A stretch of DNA of 64,000 nt from Macrotis lagotis (lineage: Eukaryota; Chordata; Mammalia; Peramelemorphia; Peramelidae). Below, in pieces: positions 11,969-21,899 of this stretch (its first letter is position 1; every line of letters starts with the position of its first letter). The stretch lies in the NCBI RefSeq assembly GCF_037893015.1, contig NC_133663.1, forward strand, positions 144,055,771 through 144,119,770, in the 5' to 3' direction. A program made the position numbers and the translations under genes. The notes beneath the pieces are model-generated. The model did not search any database, was not told the DNA's origin, and saw only the letters and a list, made by a program, of their open reading frames with translations.

Positions 11969-12144
11969 ACTTTATTTTGGGTCTTTTTTTTCTTTATTTT
12001 GGTTTTTGCAGAGCAGTGGGCTTGGGGTGGCTTGCATGACACATGGCTGGGTGATTGTTGAGTGTATGGGGCTGGATATGGGCTCAGGTGCTCCTGGCTC
12101 TGGGGCTGGTGCTCCATCCATTGTGCCACCTGGCCATACCTAAA
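11969..12144 (-). mobile_element. SINE, reverse strand, next to the previous SINE
   Basis: A diverged G-rich copy flanked by the exact 14-bp duplication attattactatttt (11955-11968 and 12145-12158). It is therefore an insertion separate from the SINE at 11809-11954. Confidence 0.85.
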
Positions 12145-12297
12145 ATTATTACTATTTTTTTTATTTTAACTTTTATTCTCTCCCCTTTACTTTATCGCTC
12201 AAGCGAGTCTATATTTTTTGGGGGGGATGGGAGTATTTTGTTTGCTCTTAAACAAGAATATTTTATTAATGTTTAAAAAACATTATTTATAAAAAAA

Positions 12298-12990
12298 ATG
12301 TGCATAGCCTTTGATCCAGCATACCCTGGTCTATACCCTGAAGAGATGATGAAAAAGGGTAAAAACCTCACTTGTACAAAAATATTCATAGCAGTCCTGT
12401 TTGTGGTGGCAAAGAATTAGAAATCAAGTAAATGCCCTTCAATTGGGCAATGGCTTAGCAAACTCTGGTATATGTATGGAACACTATTGTTCTATTAGAA
12501 ACCAGGAGGGATGGGAATTCAGGGAAGCCTGGAGGGATTTGCATGAACTGATGCTGAGTGAGATGAGCAGAACCAGAAAAACACTATACACCCAAGCAGC
12601 AACATAGGGGTGATGATCAACTTTGATGGACTAGCTCATTCCATCAGTGCAACAATCAGGGACAATTTGGGGCTTTCTGCAATGGAGAATACCATCTGTA
12701 TACAGAGAAAGAACTGCAGAGTTTGAACAAAGACCAAGGACTATTACTTTAAATTTAGAAAAAAAAAAAACCCTGATATCTTATTGTCTGGTTTTGCAGT
12801 CTCTTATACTTTGTTTCTTCCTGAACGATATCTTTTCTCTCTCATCACACTCAATTTGGATCAATGTTTGCCATGGAAACAATGTAAAGACTGACAAATT
12901 GCCTTCTGTGGGGGTGAGGGGTGGGGGGAGGGAAGTAAGATTAGAGAAAAAATTGTAAAACTGAAAATAAATAAAATCTTTAATAGAAAG
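12298..12990 (+). mobile_element. L1 3' tail: ORF2 C-terminus and 3' UTR (lineage A)
   Basis: Begins inside ORF2 just before the Pro-(Ala/Gly)-...-Tyr-Pro-Glu-Glu segment (about 12320-12345). It continues through the C-terminal Cys-Ser-Ile-Arg-Asn box (about 12487-12505) to a 3' UTR with the G-run box ctgtgggggtgagg and a polyadenylation-type aataaataaaatctt end. I treat it as the 3' end of the unit flanked by 8894-8910 and 12998-13014. Confidence 0.8.
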
Positions 12991-12997
12991 AAAAAAT

Positions 12998-13014
12998 AAA
13001 ATATTCATCACCTG
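12998..13014. repeat. Right target-site duplication of the HAL1-like element
   Basis: The sequence aaaatattcatcacctg follows the A-rich end. It matches 8894-8910 at 16 of 17 positions. Confidence 0.88.
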
Positions 13015-13319
13015 GTTGAAAAAATTCAATTAAGGAGCACTTTCTTCATTTAGTTATTGGATGACAGGCATAAATTACATTACCAAGTATATACTATAGA
13101 AGCCTTTCTAGCTTAGTAGCAACTGTTAGAGTTTAGCATTAAAAAATACAAAGCATTGAAACATATGTTGAACAATCATCATGATAAAGTTAAACCCTGG
13201 TGAAGAAGTTAAAAGCTAGACTTTCTGTTCACTGCAGAGGTAAGAGGTTATAATTATGGAATCGTGCATCTTCTGTGTTTATTTTAAATGGTTCATATAT
13301 TTACTTAGTCTTTTAAATA

Positions 13320-14280
13320 AATCTTGTTTATTGATTTATTTAATAATTTATTCATTTATTTATCTAACAGTATTCAAGTTTTTTCGAAATTGAATAAATG
13401 AAAGTTTTAGCATTCATTTTTACAAGATTTTGAGTGCTAAGTTTTCCTCTCTCATTACCTCCCTTACCTTCTTCTAACACTGGTTGGCAGGGAGATATAT
13501 TGTACACCTGTGCTATCATGTAAAGCATATATCTTTATTAGTCTTAGTTATAGAATAAAAACAGATCAAAAGAAAAACAAAAAGAAAGAATAAAATTATT
13601 TTGAAAATACGCTTTTATTTTCATTCAGAATCTCAGTTAGTTATCTCTTTACCAATAGCTTATTCCTCAGTAAGTCCATTGTATTGCTGAGAAGAAATAA
13701 GTCTTCTGTAATGGATCATCAAGCAATGTTGTTGATGCCTGATCATTTCATTTTGCATTAGTTCATACAGTTCTTTCCAGGTTTTTTTTTTTTCTGAAGT
13801 CTGCTAGATCATTTTTAATTGAAAAAGTACTATTGCAACACATTAATATATCATAGCTAGTTCAACCATTCCCCAATTGATGAGCATTTCTTCAATCTCC
13901 AACATTTTATCACCACAAAAAGGACTTCTATAAAAATTTTTGCACATGCAGACATAGTAGTGGTATTGCTGGGGAAAAATGTATGCTGTTTTATTTGGGC
14001 ATAGTTACAAATTGCTCTCCAGATTAGACCAGTTCCAAAATTGATTCAGTACTCTAATTTTTGCAGATCCTCTCCAACATTTATTATTTTGCTTTTTTTG
14101 TCATATTAGCCAATATGATAGTTGTGAGATAGTACTGCAGAGGTGTTTTAATTTTCAGTTCTCTAATCAAAAGTTGTTTGTAGTATTTCTTCAAATTCCT
14201 GAAGGAAACTTCTTCATATGAAAACTGCCCATTCATATCCTTTAAGTATTATCCATTGAAGAATGTTTTATATTCTTTTA
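13320..14280 (-). mobile_element. L1 3' end, reverse strand
   Basis: Minus-strand ORF2 C-terminal region (cccaattgatgagcatttct at about 13873 corresponds to the 'Met-(Pro)-Ile-Asn-Trp' segment) and 3' UTR. Heavily mutated. Equivalent to 2285-3400 and 23290-24210. Confidence 0.8.
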
Positions 14281-14822
14281 TTTTCATTTCCATAGTTAAC
14301 TTTTATTTTTAGAAAATAATTTACAGTAGTTCAGAGTTCCAGTTCTTTAAAGTAGTCTTAATTTATCAGAATGTATATGGGTCATATGTAGATATATTTC
14401 CATGCTGGTAAAAGCAAATAGTGTTTAATAAAAAAACAGACATAAATTTTTACAATTTCTTCAATTAGTGAGAAACACTGACAAAAATTCTGGGAACTGT
14501 GCAAACACTTATTTGGCCAGTTCCCACCAGTCAACTAATCCTCATCTATAAATACATAATATGTATTTAATCAAGTGGCTTCTGCATAGAAAATCTTGAT
14601 CCTAATTCAAATCTTAAGAGTAATCCTCATGCTCCTCCTTCCCCTCCTGCCATTTTTCCCCTTTCTCAATAGTTCTGAAAAATTTCTTGAAAACAGGTAG
14701 GCTACAAGAACAAGTGTGAGGATAACTATTGCTCCACATTCATAGTGCATGTTATTTGTGAATAATTTGCTCTCCTCCTTTGGTTCTTTTTGAGAGGTGA
14801 TAAGTAACTTGTCTTTAATGTT
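14281..14822. other. No recognisable feature
   Basis: No feature seen. The reverse frame at 14607-14831 contains a hydrophobic stretch but no recognisable family, and it runs into the L1 tail boundary. Confidence 0.4.
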
Positions 14823-14836
14823 TAAAGTCAATTCTA

Positions 14837-14935
14837 TCTATACCTTGGAAACAAGGTAAATACTAACAGACTGCCATCTGTTGGGGGTGGGGGAAAATTG
14901 TAAAACTCAAAATAAATAAAATCTTTCTTAAAAAC
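14837..14935 (+). mobile_element. Very short L1 3' tail (lineage A)
   Basis: About 100 bp of L1 3' UTR: the ccttggaaacaaggtaaa box, the G-run box (ctgttgggggtggggg), then aaaattgtaaaactcaaaat and aataaaatctttc. The left flank taaagtcaattcta (14823-14836) is repeated as taaagtcagttcta at 15126-15139, after the following SINE. Confidence 0.82.
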
Positions 14936-14942
14936 ACAATAA

Positions 14943-15125
14943 AGTTGGAGGCAGCTAGGTGACGCAGTAGATAGAGCACCGGCCCTGGAGTCAGGAGTAC
15001 CTGGGTTCAAATCCAGCCTCAGGCACTTAAAAATTACCTAGCTGTGTGGCTTTGGGCAAGCCACTTAACCCCATTTGCCTTGCAAAAACCCAAAAAATAA
15101 ATAAATACATAAATACATAAATAAA
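14943..15125 (+). mobile_element. SINE directly behind an L1 tail
   Basis: Plus-strand copy from about ggaggcagctagg to a long (AAAT/ACAT)n tail. It sits in or right after the A-rich end of the L1 tail, and the duplication flanks the L1-plus-SINE pair. B-box region gggttcaaatcc at about 15003. Confidence 0.9.
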
Positions 15126-15240
15126 TAAAGTCAGTTCTAAGTAATAGATTAAATAAAAAATAGAAAATAGTCTACCCAATTACAAATTACATTACCAAAT
15201 AACTGTGGCACACTCCCCATAATTAACTAATGTTCGAAGT

Positions 15241-15405
15241 TTAGATTTTTTTTTTAGGTTTTTTTTTTTTGAAAGGCAAATGGGGTTAAGTGGCTTGCCC
15301 AAGGCCACACAGCTAGGTAATTATTAAGTGTCTGAGGTTGGATTTGAACCCAGGTACTCCTGACTCCAGGGCCGGTGCTCTATCCACTGTGCCACCTAGC
15401 TGCCC
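15241..15405 (-). mobile_element. SINE, reverse strand
   Basis: Full-length reverse copy with a T-rich left end. The flanks ttagattttttt and ttgattttttt suggest a short, partly low-complexity duplication. Confidence 0.9.
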
Positions 15406-15419
15406 TTTGATTTTTTTCT

Positions 15420-16903
15420 AAATCATACAAAAACTTTATACACATTTCATGATAGCTGCCTCCAATGTTAACACCTTGACCATGTGACTAAGAATGATTT
15501 GCCAACTTTTGAGTACCAGTGTTCCCAGGTCCCACCCTCCCACCGCATAAGTACACACAGCCATTCTACATAAATCCTGTTCTGCTTTTGGGGGGATATA
15601 AACTGTATTCAAGTCCATGCTCATGAGGTGCAGGATAGACTGTTTTTGTCATAGTTACTGACCCTAATGACTACTCTGCTTCCTCTCCTTGCTTCTTATG
15701 TTTACGAGATCAGCAAAGAGTGGGACTTCATTTACAACATTTACAGTGGCTGCCATGTAACCTGGACTAATTATAAACCCTGAGTTGAAGTGATGAGATG
15801 AGACAAAATGAATAATAGCAAGAGCTAGAGTACTTACAAACAGGTTAGCTAGGAACTTGGGATCAAGATGGATATTTTGATCTCTGTTCTTCTGATTTAG
15901 TTTTCTAGATGCAACAAAAAATCTTCTTGAGGAGAGCTTTTTAATCTGGAGAAGGGGCAAAGGCAGAACAACTCGAGTCTGAAATGATGCTGGACAGTTT
16001 CTGGCTGCTGGATACCAGCTCAACTTCCATGCTCCTCATATTTGGGATTGAGGCAGGACCTTACAAGTCTGCACAAACTTATGTTTCAGGGAGTCCTCTT
16101 CCTACTGATACTTCTTTAACAGCTCTCCATATTTGACCTTCAGAGTCCTGTATTGAATGTCTATGTCATGTAATAGGGCAATATCTCTCTGCTTCTCAGT
16201 TTTTCTTATGCAAGTCTCTTCATTTACCCATGTCACTTCCAGAGGATTATATCACTGCTGCTCTATTTGATAGGTTTCTTGTTCAGTTCTGGAACAGCCA
16301 GGAACATTTCTTCAACCAGAGTCTGGCTAGGTGCTGCGACAGAAAAGAACAATAAATATGACACCACCTTCTCAACATCATTCACAAAGGGATGTTACTC
16401 CTGTAACATCTGCTGCATTTCTGCCACCTTTGCTGCCAACTCCAGAGTCCATGCTCAGCAGGTTTTGGAGACAGCCAGAACACAACCTGATCATAGATCT
16501 CCTTTAGTTCCATCCCAAATTCCTCTTCCATAGTCATTCTCTTCTTCTGCTCTAGTATCAGCTGCATCAACAACATTGTGACATCTTTTTCAAGTTCTCA
16601 TTTTTTTCCTTAGGGGTTTGTGGATTATGCATAGAGGTTATCTTCTCAGCAAATATATGATCACACAAAAAGAGCTTGCATAGCTTATAAAGTTCCTTCA
16701 GGCATGAGAAGCTGTGCACTGACTTTCACTGATCACTTCTCTTCTGGCTCCTCCTCCTGCTGCTCAAGGTCTTCAGCTCCTCCATCTGGTTCTTGAGATG
16801 ATCCATTTGTCTCTGTAGGCATTTCAATTTCAGTTAGGTTCAACATCTTTTACTGAAATGCCTTGCTGCCCGAAACAAGCTTCTGATTTGTCTCTTCTAG
16901 TTC
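15420..16903 (-). pseudogene. CDR2: Processed pseudogene of CDR2 (cerebellar degeneration-related protein 2)
   Basis: CDR2 is a cytoplasmic coiled-coil protein of about 450 residues. On the minus strand its second and third thirds can be followed in order through frameshifts. Seen are Leu-Glu-Glu-Thr-Asn-Gln-Lys-Leu-Val at about 16900-16870; Cys-Leu-Gln-Arg-Gln-Met-Asp-His-Leu at about 16830; Met-Glu-Glu-Glu near 16533; Glu-His-Pro-Phe-Val-Asn near 16390; Leu-Val-Glu-Glu-Met-Phe-Leu near 16300; Leu-Lys-Val-Lys-Tyr near 16140; Lys-Lys-Ile-Phe near 15930; and a C-terminus near 15870. Roughly 450 bases of probable 3' UTR follow to 15420. Coding blocks run on without visible introns, and the 5' third is missing, so a 5'-truncated retrocopy is likely. 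In-frame stops (for example TAG after Lys-Lys-Tyr-Gln) and frameshifts exclude function. The family was recognised from memory of the protein, not by a search. Confidence 0.85.
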
Positions 16904-16904
16904 C

Positions 16905-17125
16905 CATTATTCAATGATATACCAAATTACCAAAAATTATTGCTAGAAGTAGAAAAAATAACAACAAAATTCATCTGGAAAAAAAAGGCTAAAGAAATAG
17001 AGAATTTTAATGGGGGAAACAGCTCACAAAGAAAGGAAACCTAGCAATACCAGATCTCAATCTATATTATAAAGCAGTGCTCACCCAAAGTATTTAGTAC
17101 TGGCCAAGAAATAGAGGGGTGGTGC
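16905..17125 (+). mobile_element. L1 ORF2 fragment
   Basis: Short plus-strand ORF2 piece. It reads the 'Lys-Ile-Thr-Thr-Lys-Phe-Ile-Trp-Lys' zone and the following Leu-Ala-Leu-Pro-Asp-Leu segment, equivalent to 28150-28310 and 44545-44700. Confidence 0.78.
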
Positions 17126-17465
17126 TATGACAACAAGCTGTTTGTAAATCTTTGCACATTGTTTGTTCATCCACCATAGAAGCTCCACCTGTTTAGTCAG
17201 GTAAATTTGCAGTAACTGCTACTGATTGGTTGTGTGAATATGATGAAAAGGCTCCTCAAGCTCTGTATTTCTATCCAACAATGTATTCCCAAGCTCAACA
17301 TCAAGTTTTAGATATTGCTACTGGTCCTATTGATCCTGCCCCTCCTTCATCTCCAACTACTCCACCATATTTTCTCTTAAAATCATGGCAGACTATCAGG
17401 GAGGAAGCCCCAGTAACACCACTGCCACCTTAGTTGATTCCCCAGTCTCTCCTCAGTCCAGGTCT
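17126..17465 (+). pseudogene. Unidentified proline-rich coding-like relic
   Basis: A frame open from after TAG at 17194 to TAG at 17434 has normal-looking amino-acid composition, unlike the AT-driven chance frames around it. It has Asp-Trp-Leu-Cys-Glu-Tyr near its start, then Gln-Ala-Leu-Tyr-Phe-Tyr-Pro, then the Pro/Ser/Thr run Pro-Pro-Ser-Ser-Pro-Thr-Thr-Pro-Pro. There is no ATG at the front (TTG at 17230). It lies between two L1 pieces. I do not recognise the family. A retroviral gag-type linker or a host retrocopy are both possible, and the signal is weak. Confidence 0.3.
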
Positions 17466-17469
17466 TTGT

Positions 17470-19465
17470 CAATTCCCAAACAGCCTCTAAGCCCTGGAAT
17501 GCCTTGCATCCTTGTATTTGAGAAACAAGGTCTTTGTCAGAGACACCGGCTATAAAGATTGCTTCCCATATTTCTGCTGTCTTTTTTATTTTTGACTGCA
17601 TTGGTTTTGCTTATATAAAAACCTTTTAATTTAACATAATCAAAAATATGTTTTATATTTTGCAATGCTCTCTACTTTTTGTTTGGTCTTGAACTCTTTC
17701 TCTCCTCATAGATCTGAGAGTTAAACTATTCCTTGCTCTTCTAATCTGTTTATGGTGTCTCCCTTTATGAGTAAATCACACATCCATTTTCACCTTATTG
17801 TGGTACAGGTTGTGAGATGTCGGTCTATACTTAGTTTGTGTCTTACTGTTTCCATTTTTCCCAGTTCTTTTTTTATTTTATTTCATTTTTATTTTTTGTT
17901 TTTTTTTTTGTTAAAAGTAAGTTTTATTTTGTTTTTTTTTTAATTTCAAGCACTCAATTACTATGATCATTGATCATTTTCTTTTTTCTTTCTTTTTCTT
18001 TTTTTTTTTCAAGACAAATAGGGTTAAGTGGCTTTCCCAAGGCCACACAACTAGGTAATTAAGTGTCTGAGGCAGGATTTGAACTCAGGTACTCCTGACT
18101 CCAGGGCCAGAGCTCTATCCACTGTGCCACCTAGTCACCCCACCTATGGTCTTTTTCTACTGTCTGGTTTACTTAATCTATTTTGCTAATCCCTCTTTTA
18201 CTTCTCTCTATTTTACTTCCCTCTATTTCATTACCAGTACTAAATAGTTCAGGTGATTACACTTTATAAGATAGTTTGAAATCTGGTATTGCTAGGTTAC
18301 TTTCCTTGTGTGTTCTTCCCCATCAATATTCTTGATTTGTTTGGCCATTTTTTCCAGATGAATTTTGTTTTTATTTTCTCTACTTTGATCAATAATTTTT
18401 GATAATTTGGTATATCACTAAATAAATTAACTTAGAAAGAATTGTCATTTCAATTATATTAGCTCTACCTGTTCATGAACAATTAATATTGTTCCAATTG
18501 TCTAGATTGGACTTTATTTTTGTGAAAATAATTTTATAATTGCGTTCCTATAGTTCATGAGTCTGTTTTGGCAAGTAGACTCACAATTATTTTAAGCTGT
18601 CTACGGTTATGTTAGATGGAATTTCTATTTCTATCTCTTACTGATGAGCATTGTTCATCATTAAGAAATTCTAAGTATATATGAGTTTATCTTATAGCCT
18701 GCAAATTTGCTAAAATTATTATTTTCAAGGAATTTTAGTTGATTCTTTAGGGTTCCCTAAATATATATCCTTATATCACCTGCAACAGCTAGTTTTGTTT
18801 CCTCAAAGTCTATTCCACTTCGATTTTTTTCTTCTTTAATTGATATAGCTTAACATTTTTAATACTTCATTGAATTATGGTGGTGATTATAAATATCCTT
18901 CCTTCTCCCCAGATCTTATTGGGAAGGCATTTAGTTTATCCCCATTAGGGGTAATGCTTATTGATGGTTTTAGATGGATACTACTTATCATTTTAAGGAA
19001 CATTTCCTCCTATTCCTACGCTCTCTAGTGTTTTTAGTAGGAACATGTGCTATATTTTTCAAAAGGTTTTTCACCATCTATTGAAATGATCATTTTATCT
19101 GATGATTTTCCTAGTAGTGAACCCATCCTGTATTCCTTGTATAAATCCCACATAATCATACTATACAATCCTAGTCATGTATAGATGTTAATCACCTTCC
19201 TAGTATTTTGTTCAAATTTTTTTTTGCATTGATATTCATTAGGAAAATTGATTTGTAATGTTTTCCTCTGTTTTAACTCTTTTTGGTTTAAATCATGAAA
19301 GGAATTTATTAGGACTCCTTTACCTATTTTCCCAAATACTTTATATAGTGTTAGAATTAATTATTCTTGGAATTTTGGGTAGAATTTACTCAGAAATTCA
19401 TCTGGCCCTGGGGATTTTTTTCCTACAGATTTCACTAATGTTATTCATTTATTTTAACAAATAAG
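17470..19465 (-). mobile_element. L1 ORF2 reverse-transcriptase region, reverse strand
   Basis: Read from 19465 downward: Pro-Gly-Pro-Asp-Glu-Phe at about 19400; Met-Ile-Ile-Ser-Ile-Asp-Gly-Glu-Lys near 19100; the degenerate Gly-Cys-Pro-Leu-Ser-Pro equivalent near 18920; and a destroyed catalytic motif near 18800 (Ala-Gly-Asp in place of Ala-Asp-Asp). The thumb and connection follow to 17470. A SINE interrupts it at about 17978-18141. Stops and frameshifts throughout. The 3' end of ORF2 and the 3' UTR are absent. Confidence 0.83.
17978..18141 (-). mobile_element. SINE, reverse strand, in L1
   Basis: Reverse copy with a long T-rich tail (17978-18012) and the body to ctagtcaccccacc. One short deletion lies in the 'aattattaagtgtc' part, which reads aattaagtgtc here. 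Flanking duplication not clear because of the T-rich sequence. Confidence 0.92.
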
Positions 19466-20779
19466 GGTTCATAATTAGAGGAAAGGAAAAGATAACCTTG
19501 GAAATGTAGTATAAAAGGAAAAATCAAAAATATTTTGAGAAAAAAACAAACTCAAAAAAACACATACAATTGAAGGTCCCTTCTATCCCAGGATGGGCAA
19601 TAAGAATAGGATTTCAACTGAGATTCTTCCTACATGTTTTTTTTTTTTTCCCCCTACAACAGAATGTCCTGAAATGGCAAACTTTTTGCTTAAGCTATGT
19701 ATTTTCAACATTCACTATATAGTTATTAAAGAAGTTCATAGAAGATGACTTCATGCAATTGTGTTTATTAAATTGAAGATAACTGCATTTTTTGTGAAAC
19801 CAAAAGAATGTCCCAGTACTGTTATATGTCACAAAGTCTGGCGCCAGTTCTCAAGATGTTTAACTTTAAAGATGCACCGTGAGTAAACACTAGAAGTTGA
19901 GAAACTTGGCAGAAAAATGAACTGCCTACAGATGCAACATATCATTTTCTAAAAAAGCATCCAGTGACATACAGAATATTCACTCTTTAGGTCTTTCTTT
20001 TGGACCTAAACATTATACAGATTCTGTTTTTTTATATACTTGACATGAAGATTTTTTTTGATGGGTAAGCAGAAAGTAGGAGAATTACATCAAATCGAAT
20101 TTCTTCATATACCTCTGATAGAACAATATCTTCCATTATTTTTTAAATATCCTATATGTACTCATGTTAACAATTCCAATGAGAATTCCCTTAACTGAAC
20201 TACTTTCTTCAAGAGGATGTAGAGTGATGAGTTTTAAAGTGTGTGTATGTGGGGGTTGGAGGAGAGGCTCCTGCCAATAGAAATTTAACATCCAATCAGA
20301 AGAGTATTTTCTCTTTGTGTCTCACAGAATGTCTACTGAAAATGTATTTTATAAATGGCAATTTCTAAAGTCAATCTTGTGCACCAACTTCCTCACAGTG
20401 TCAGAAAGAATAGGTAGGTTCATTTTCTCTGTTGGATAAATATCAATAATTCTTATTACTAGCTTCTAGGTAGAACACTAACTTTTTTATTATTTTTGCT
20501 AATAAAAGTGTTTTGACTATGACCATGAGAGTGACTCTGATCTTTCTCTATTGATTATCTACAGTTTTGGATCCTTCCTGTTATTTTGTCTGTATTTCCT
20601 TTTCTTCCATAGTAGTAAACCACCTGGAATCTATTATAATTTCCTTCTGCATGGTCTTATGGGTTTAGATTATTCTCTTTCCTCTTACCACTAATGACTC
20701 ATATTACTGTTTGATTTTCTCCTCCTCTCCAACACACATATCCACATAATTTTATACCATCAGATCATTTGCCTCATCA
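19466..20779. other. No recognisable feature
   Basis: I see no gene and no clear repeat family over this stretch. A short run of T then C (about 19639-19655) is the only simple feature. Confidence 0.4.
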
Positions 20780-21765
20780 GATCCATGAATGGATATGAAT
20801 AGACAGTTTTCAAATGAAGAAATTAAAGTTATATATTGAACATATGAAAAAATGTTCAAAATCATTATTGATTAGAGAAATACAAATTAAAATAACAATG
20901 ACAACAAAACAGCCTCACATATATCAGATTGGCTAAAATGACAAAAAGGGAAAGTGATCAATTTTGGAGAGGTTGTAGGAGGGTTGGAATATTGATGCAT
21001 TGTTGGGAGAGTTGTGAAAGGATCTAATCATTCTGGAAAGCAATATGGAACTATGCTCAAAGACCAATAAAAATGATCATAGACCCAACAATTCCAATTC
21101 TAGGTCTATATCCAGAAGAAATCATTTTAAGAAATGGGAAAAGCCCTACATATTCCAAAAGCAGCTCTTTTTGTAGTGGCTATGAATTGGAAATTGAGAG
21201 GATGCCCAGCAACTGGGGAATGGCTAAATAAGTTATGGTACATGAATACTATGGGATATTATTGTTCTATAAGAAACCATAAATGGTCAGACACAAGAGA
21301 AGCATGGAAGGAATTACAGGATCTAATGCTGAACAAAGGGAGTAGAACCAAGAATAAAGTGTACACATTGACAGCAACATTGTGAGATAATTAACCATGA
21401 GAAATTCAGCTCTTCTCAGCAGTTCAGGTAGCTGGGACAAAGCTATTAGCCTGGTTATAGACAATGCTATCCCCATCCAAAGGAAGAAAAACAAAACAAA
21501 GTAATATCCTTCAGACTCTGATGAACACTACATTCACTCTTTTAAACTAATATCTTTTATCTATTTCTTTCGTTTAATCCTAATTCCTCATATTGAAAAT
21601 GACTAATCGATAAACATGCTTAATACAAATGAGTATAGACAATATAAACCTGACTGTTTGCCACTGAGGGGAGGGAAGTGGGAAGGGAGGGTGGAAGAAA
21701 ATTTTGTAAAAATAATATATATACATGTTTGGAAAAAATAAAATATCAATTAAAAATAAAAAATA
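20780..21765 (+). mobile_element. L1 3' end (ORF2 C-terminus and 3' UTR, lineage B)
   Basis: Plus-strand ORF2 from the Arg-Gln-Phe-Ser-Asn-Glu-Glu zone (about 20797) to the C-terminus. The last 80 codons are open (21134-21385) and match the known L1 C-terminal pattern: Ala-Leu-Phe-Val-Val-Ala near 21166, Gly-Glu-Trp-Leu-Asn-Lys-Leu-Trp-Tyr near 21215, Tyr-Tyr-Cys-Ser-Ile-Arg near 21255. A 3' UTR of type B follows (gactgtttgccactgagggg, then G-rich), with an A-rich end. Confidence 0.9.
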
Positions 21766-21819
21766 AACATATGTGAATAAATTTTAATGGTATTTTGGGA
21801 AAACAATGTTAGAACCCTC

Positions 21820-21821
<2 letters not shown>

Positions 21822-21869
<48 letters not shown>

Positions 21870-21895
21870 TACATACATACACATACACTTATGTA
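21822..21895 (+). repeat. (AT)n(AC)n(ATAC)n compound microsatellite
   Basis: (AT) to about 21858, then (AC), then ATAC and ACAT units. The Tyr-Ile frame at 21787-21975 is a by-product. Confidence 0.95.
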
Positions 21896-21899
21896 TATA

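Larger units (their letters stand above)
8911..12997 (+). mobile_element. HAL1-like element (L1 with ORF1, no ORF2 body) carrying SINEs
   Basis: The order on the plus strand is as follows. A relatively GC-rich 5' UTR begins ggggacagagcc (8911-9649). Decayed ORF1 occupies 9650 to about 10905. A long noncoding 3' region to about 12297 carries three reverse-strand SINE or SINE relics and an ATT repeat. An L1 tail with the last part of ORF2 and the 3' UTR (12298-12990) ends in an A-rich stretch. No endonuclease or reverse-transcriptase core lies between. Half-L1 (HAL1) elements with this ORF1-only plan are known from mammals and must be moved by L1 enzymes in trans. Matching duplications at both outer ends indicate one insertion event, unless the tail was added by a second hit at the same site. 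Confidence 0.85.

Noticed and set aside
16267-16533. Plus-strand 88-codon frame
   Set aside because: Antisense shadow of the CDR2 pseudogene on the minus strand.
17230-17433. Possible link of the Ser-Ser-Pro-Thr-Thr-Pro-Pro string to the CDR2 C-terminal region, since CDR2 is the neighbouring pseudogene
   Set aside because: It lies on the opposite strand and upstream of the CDR2 copy, and the CDR2 C-terminus is already accounted for near 15870-15930.
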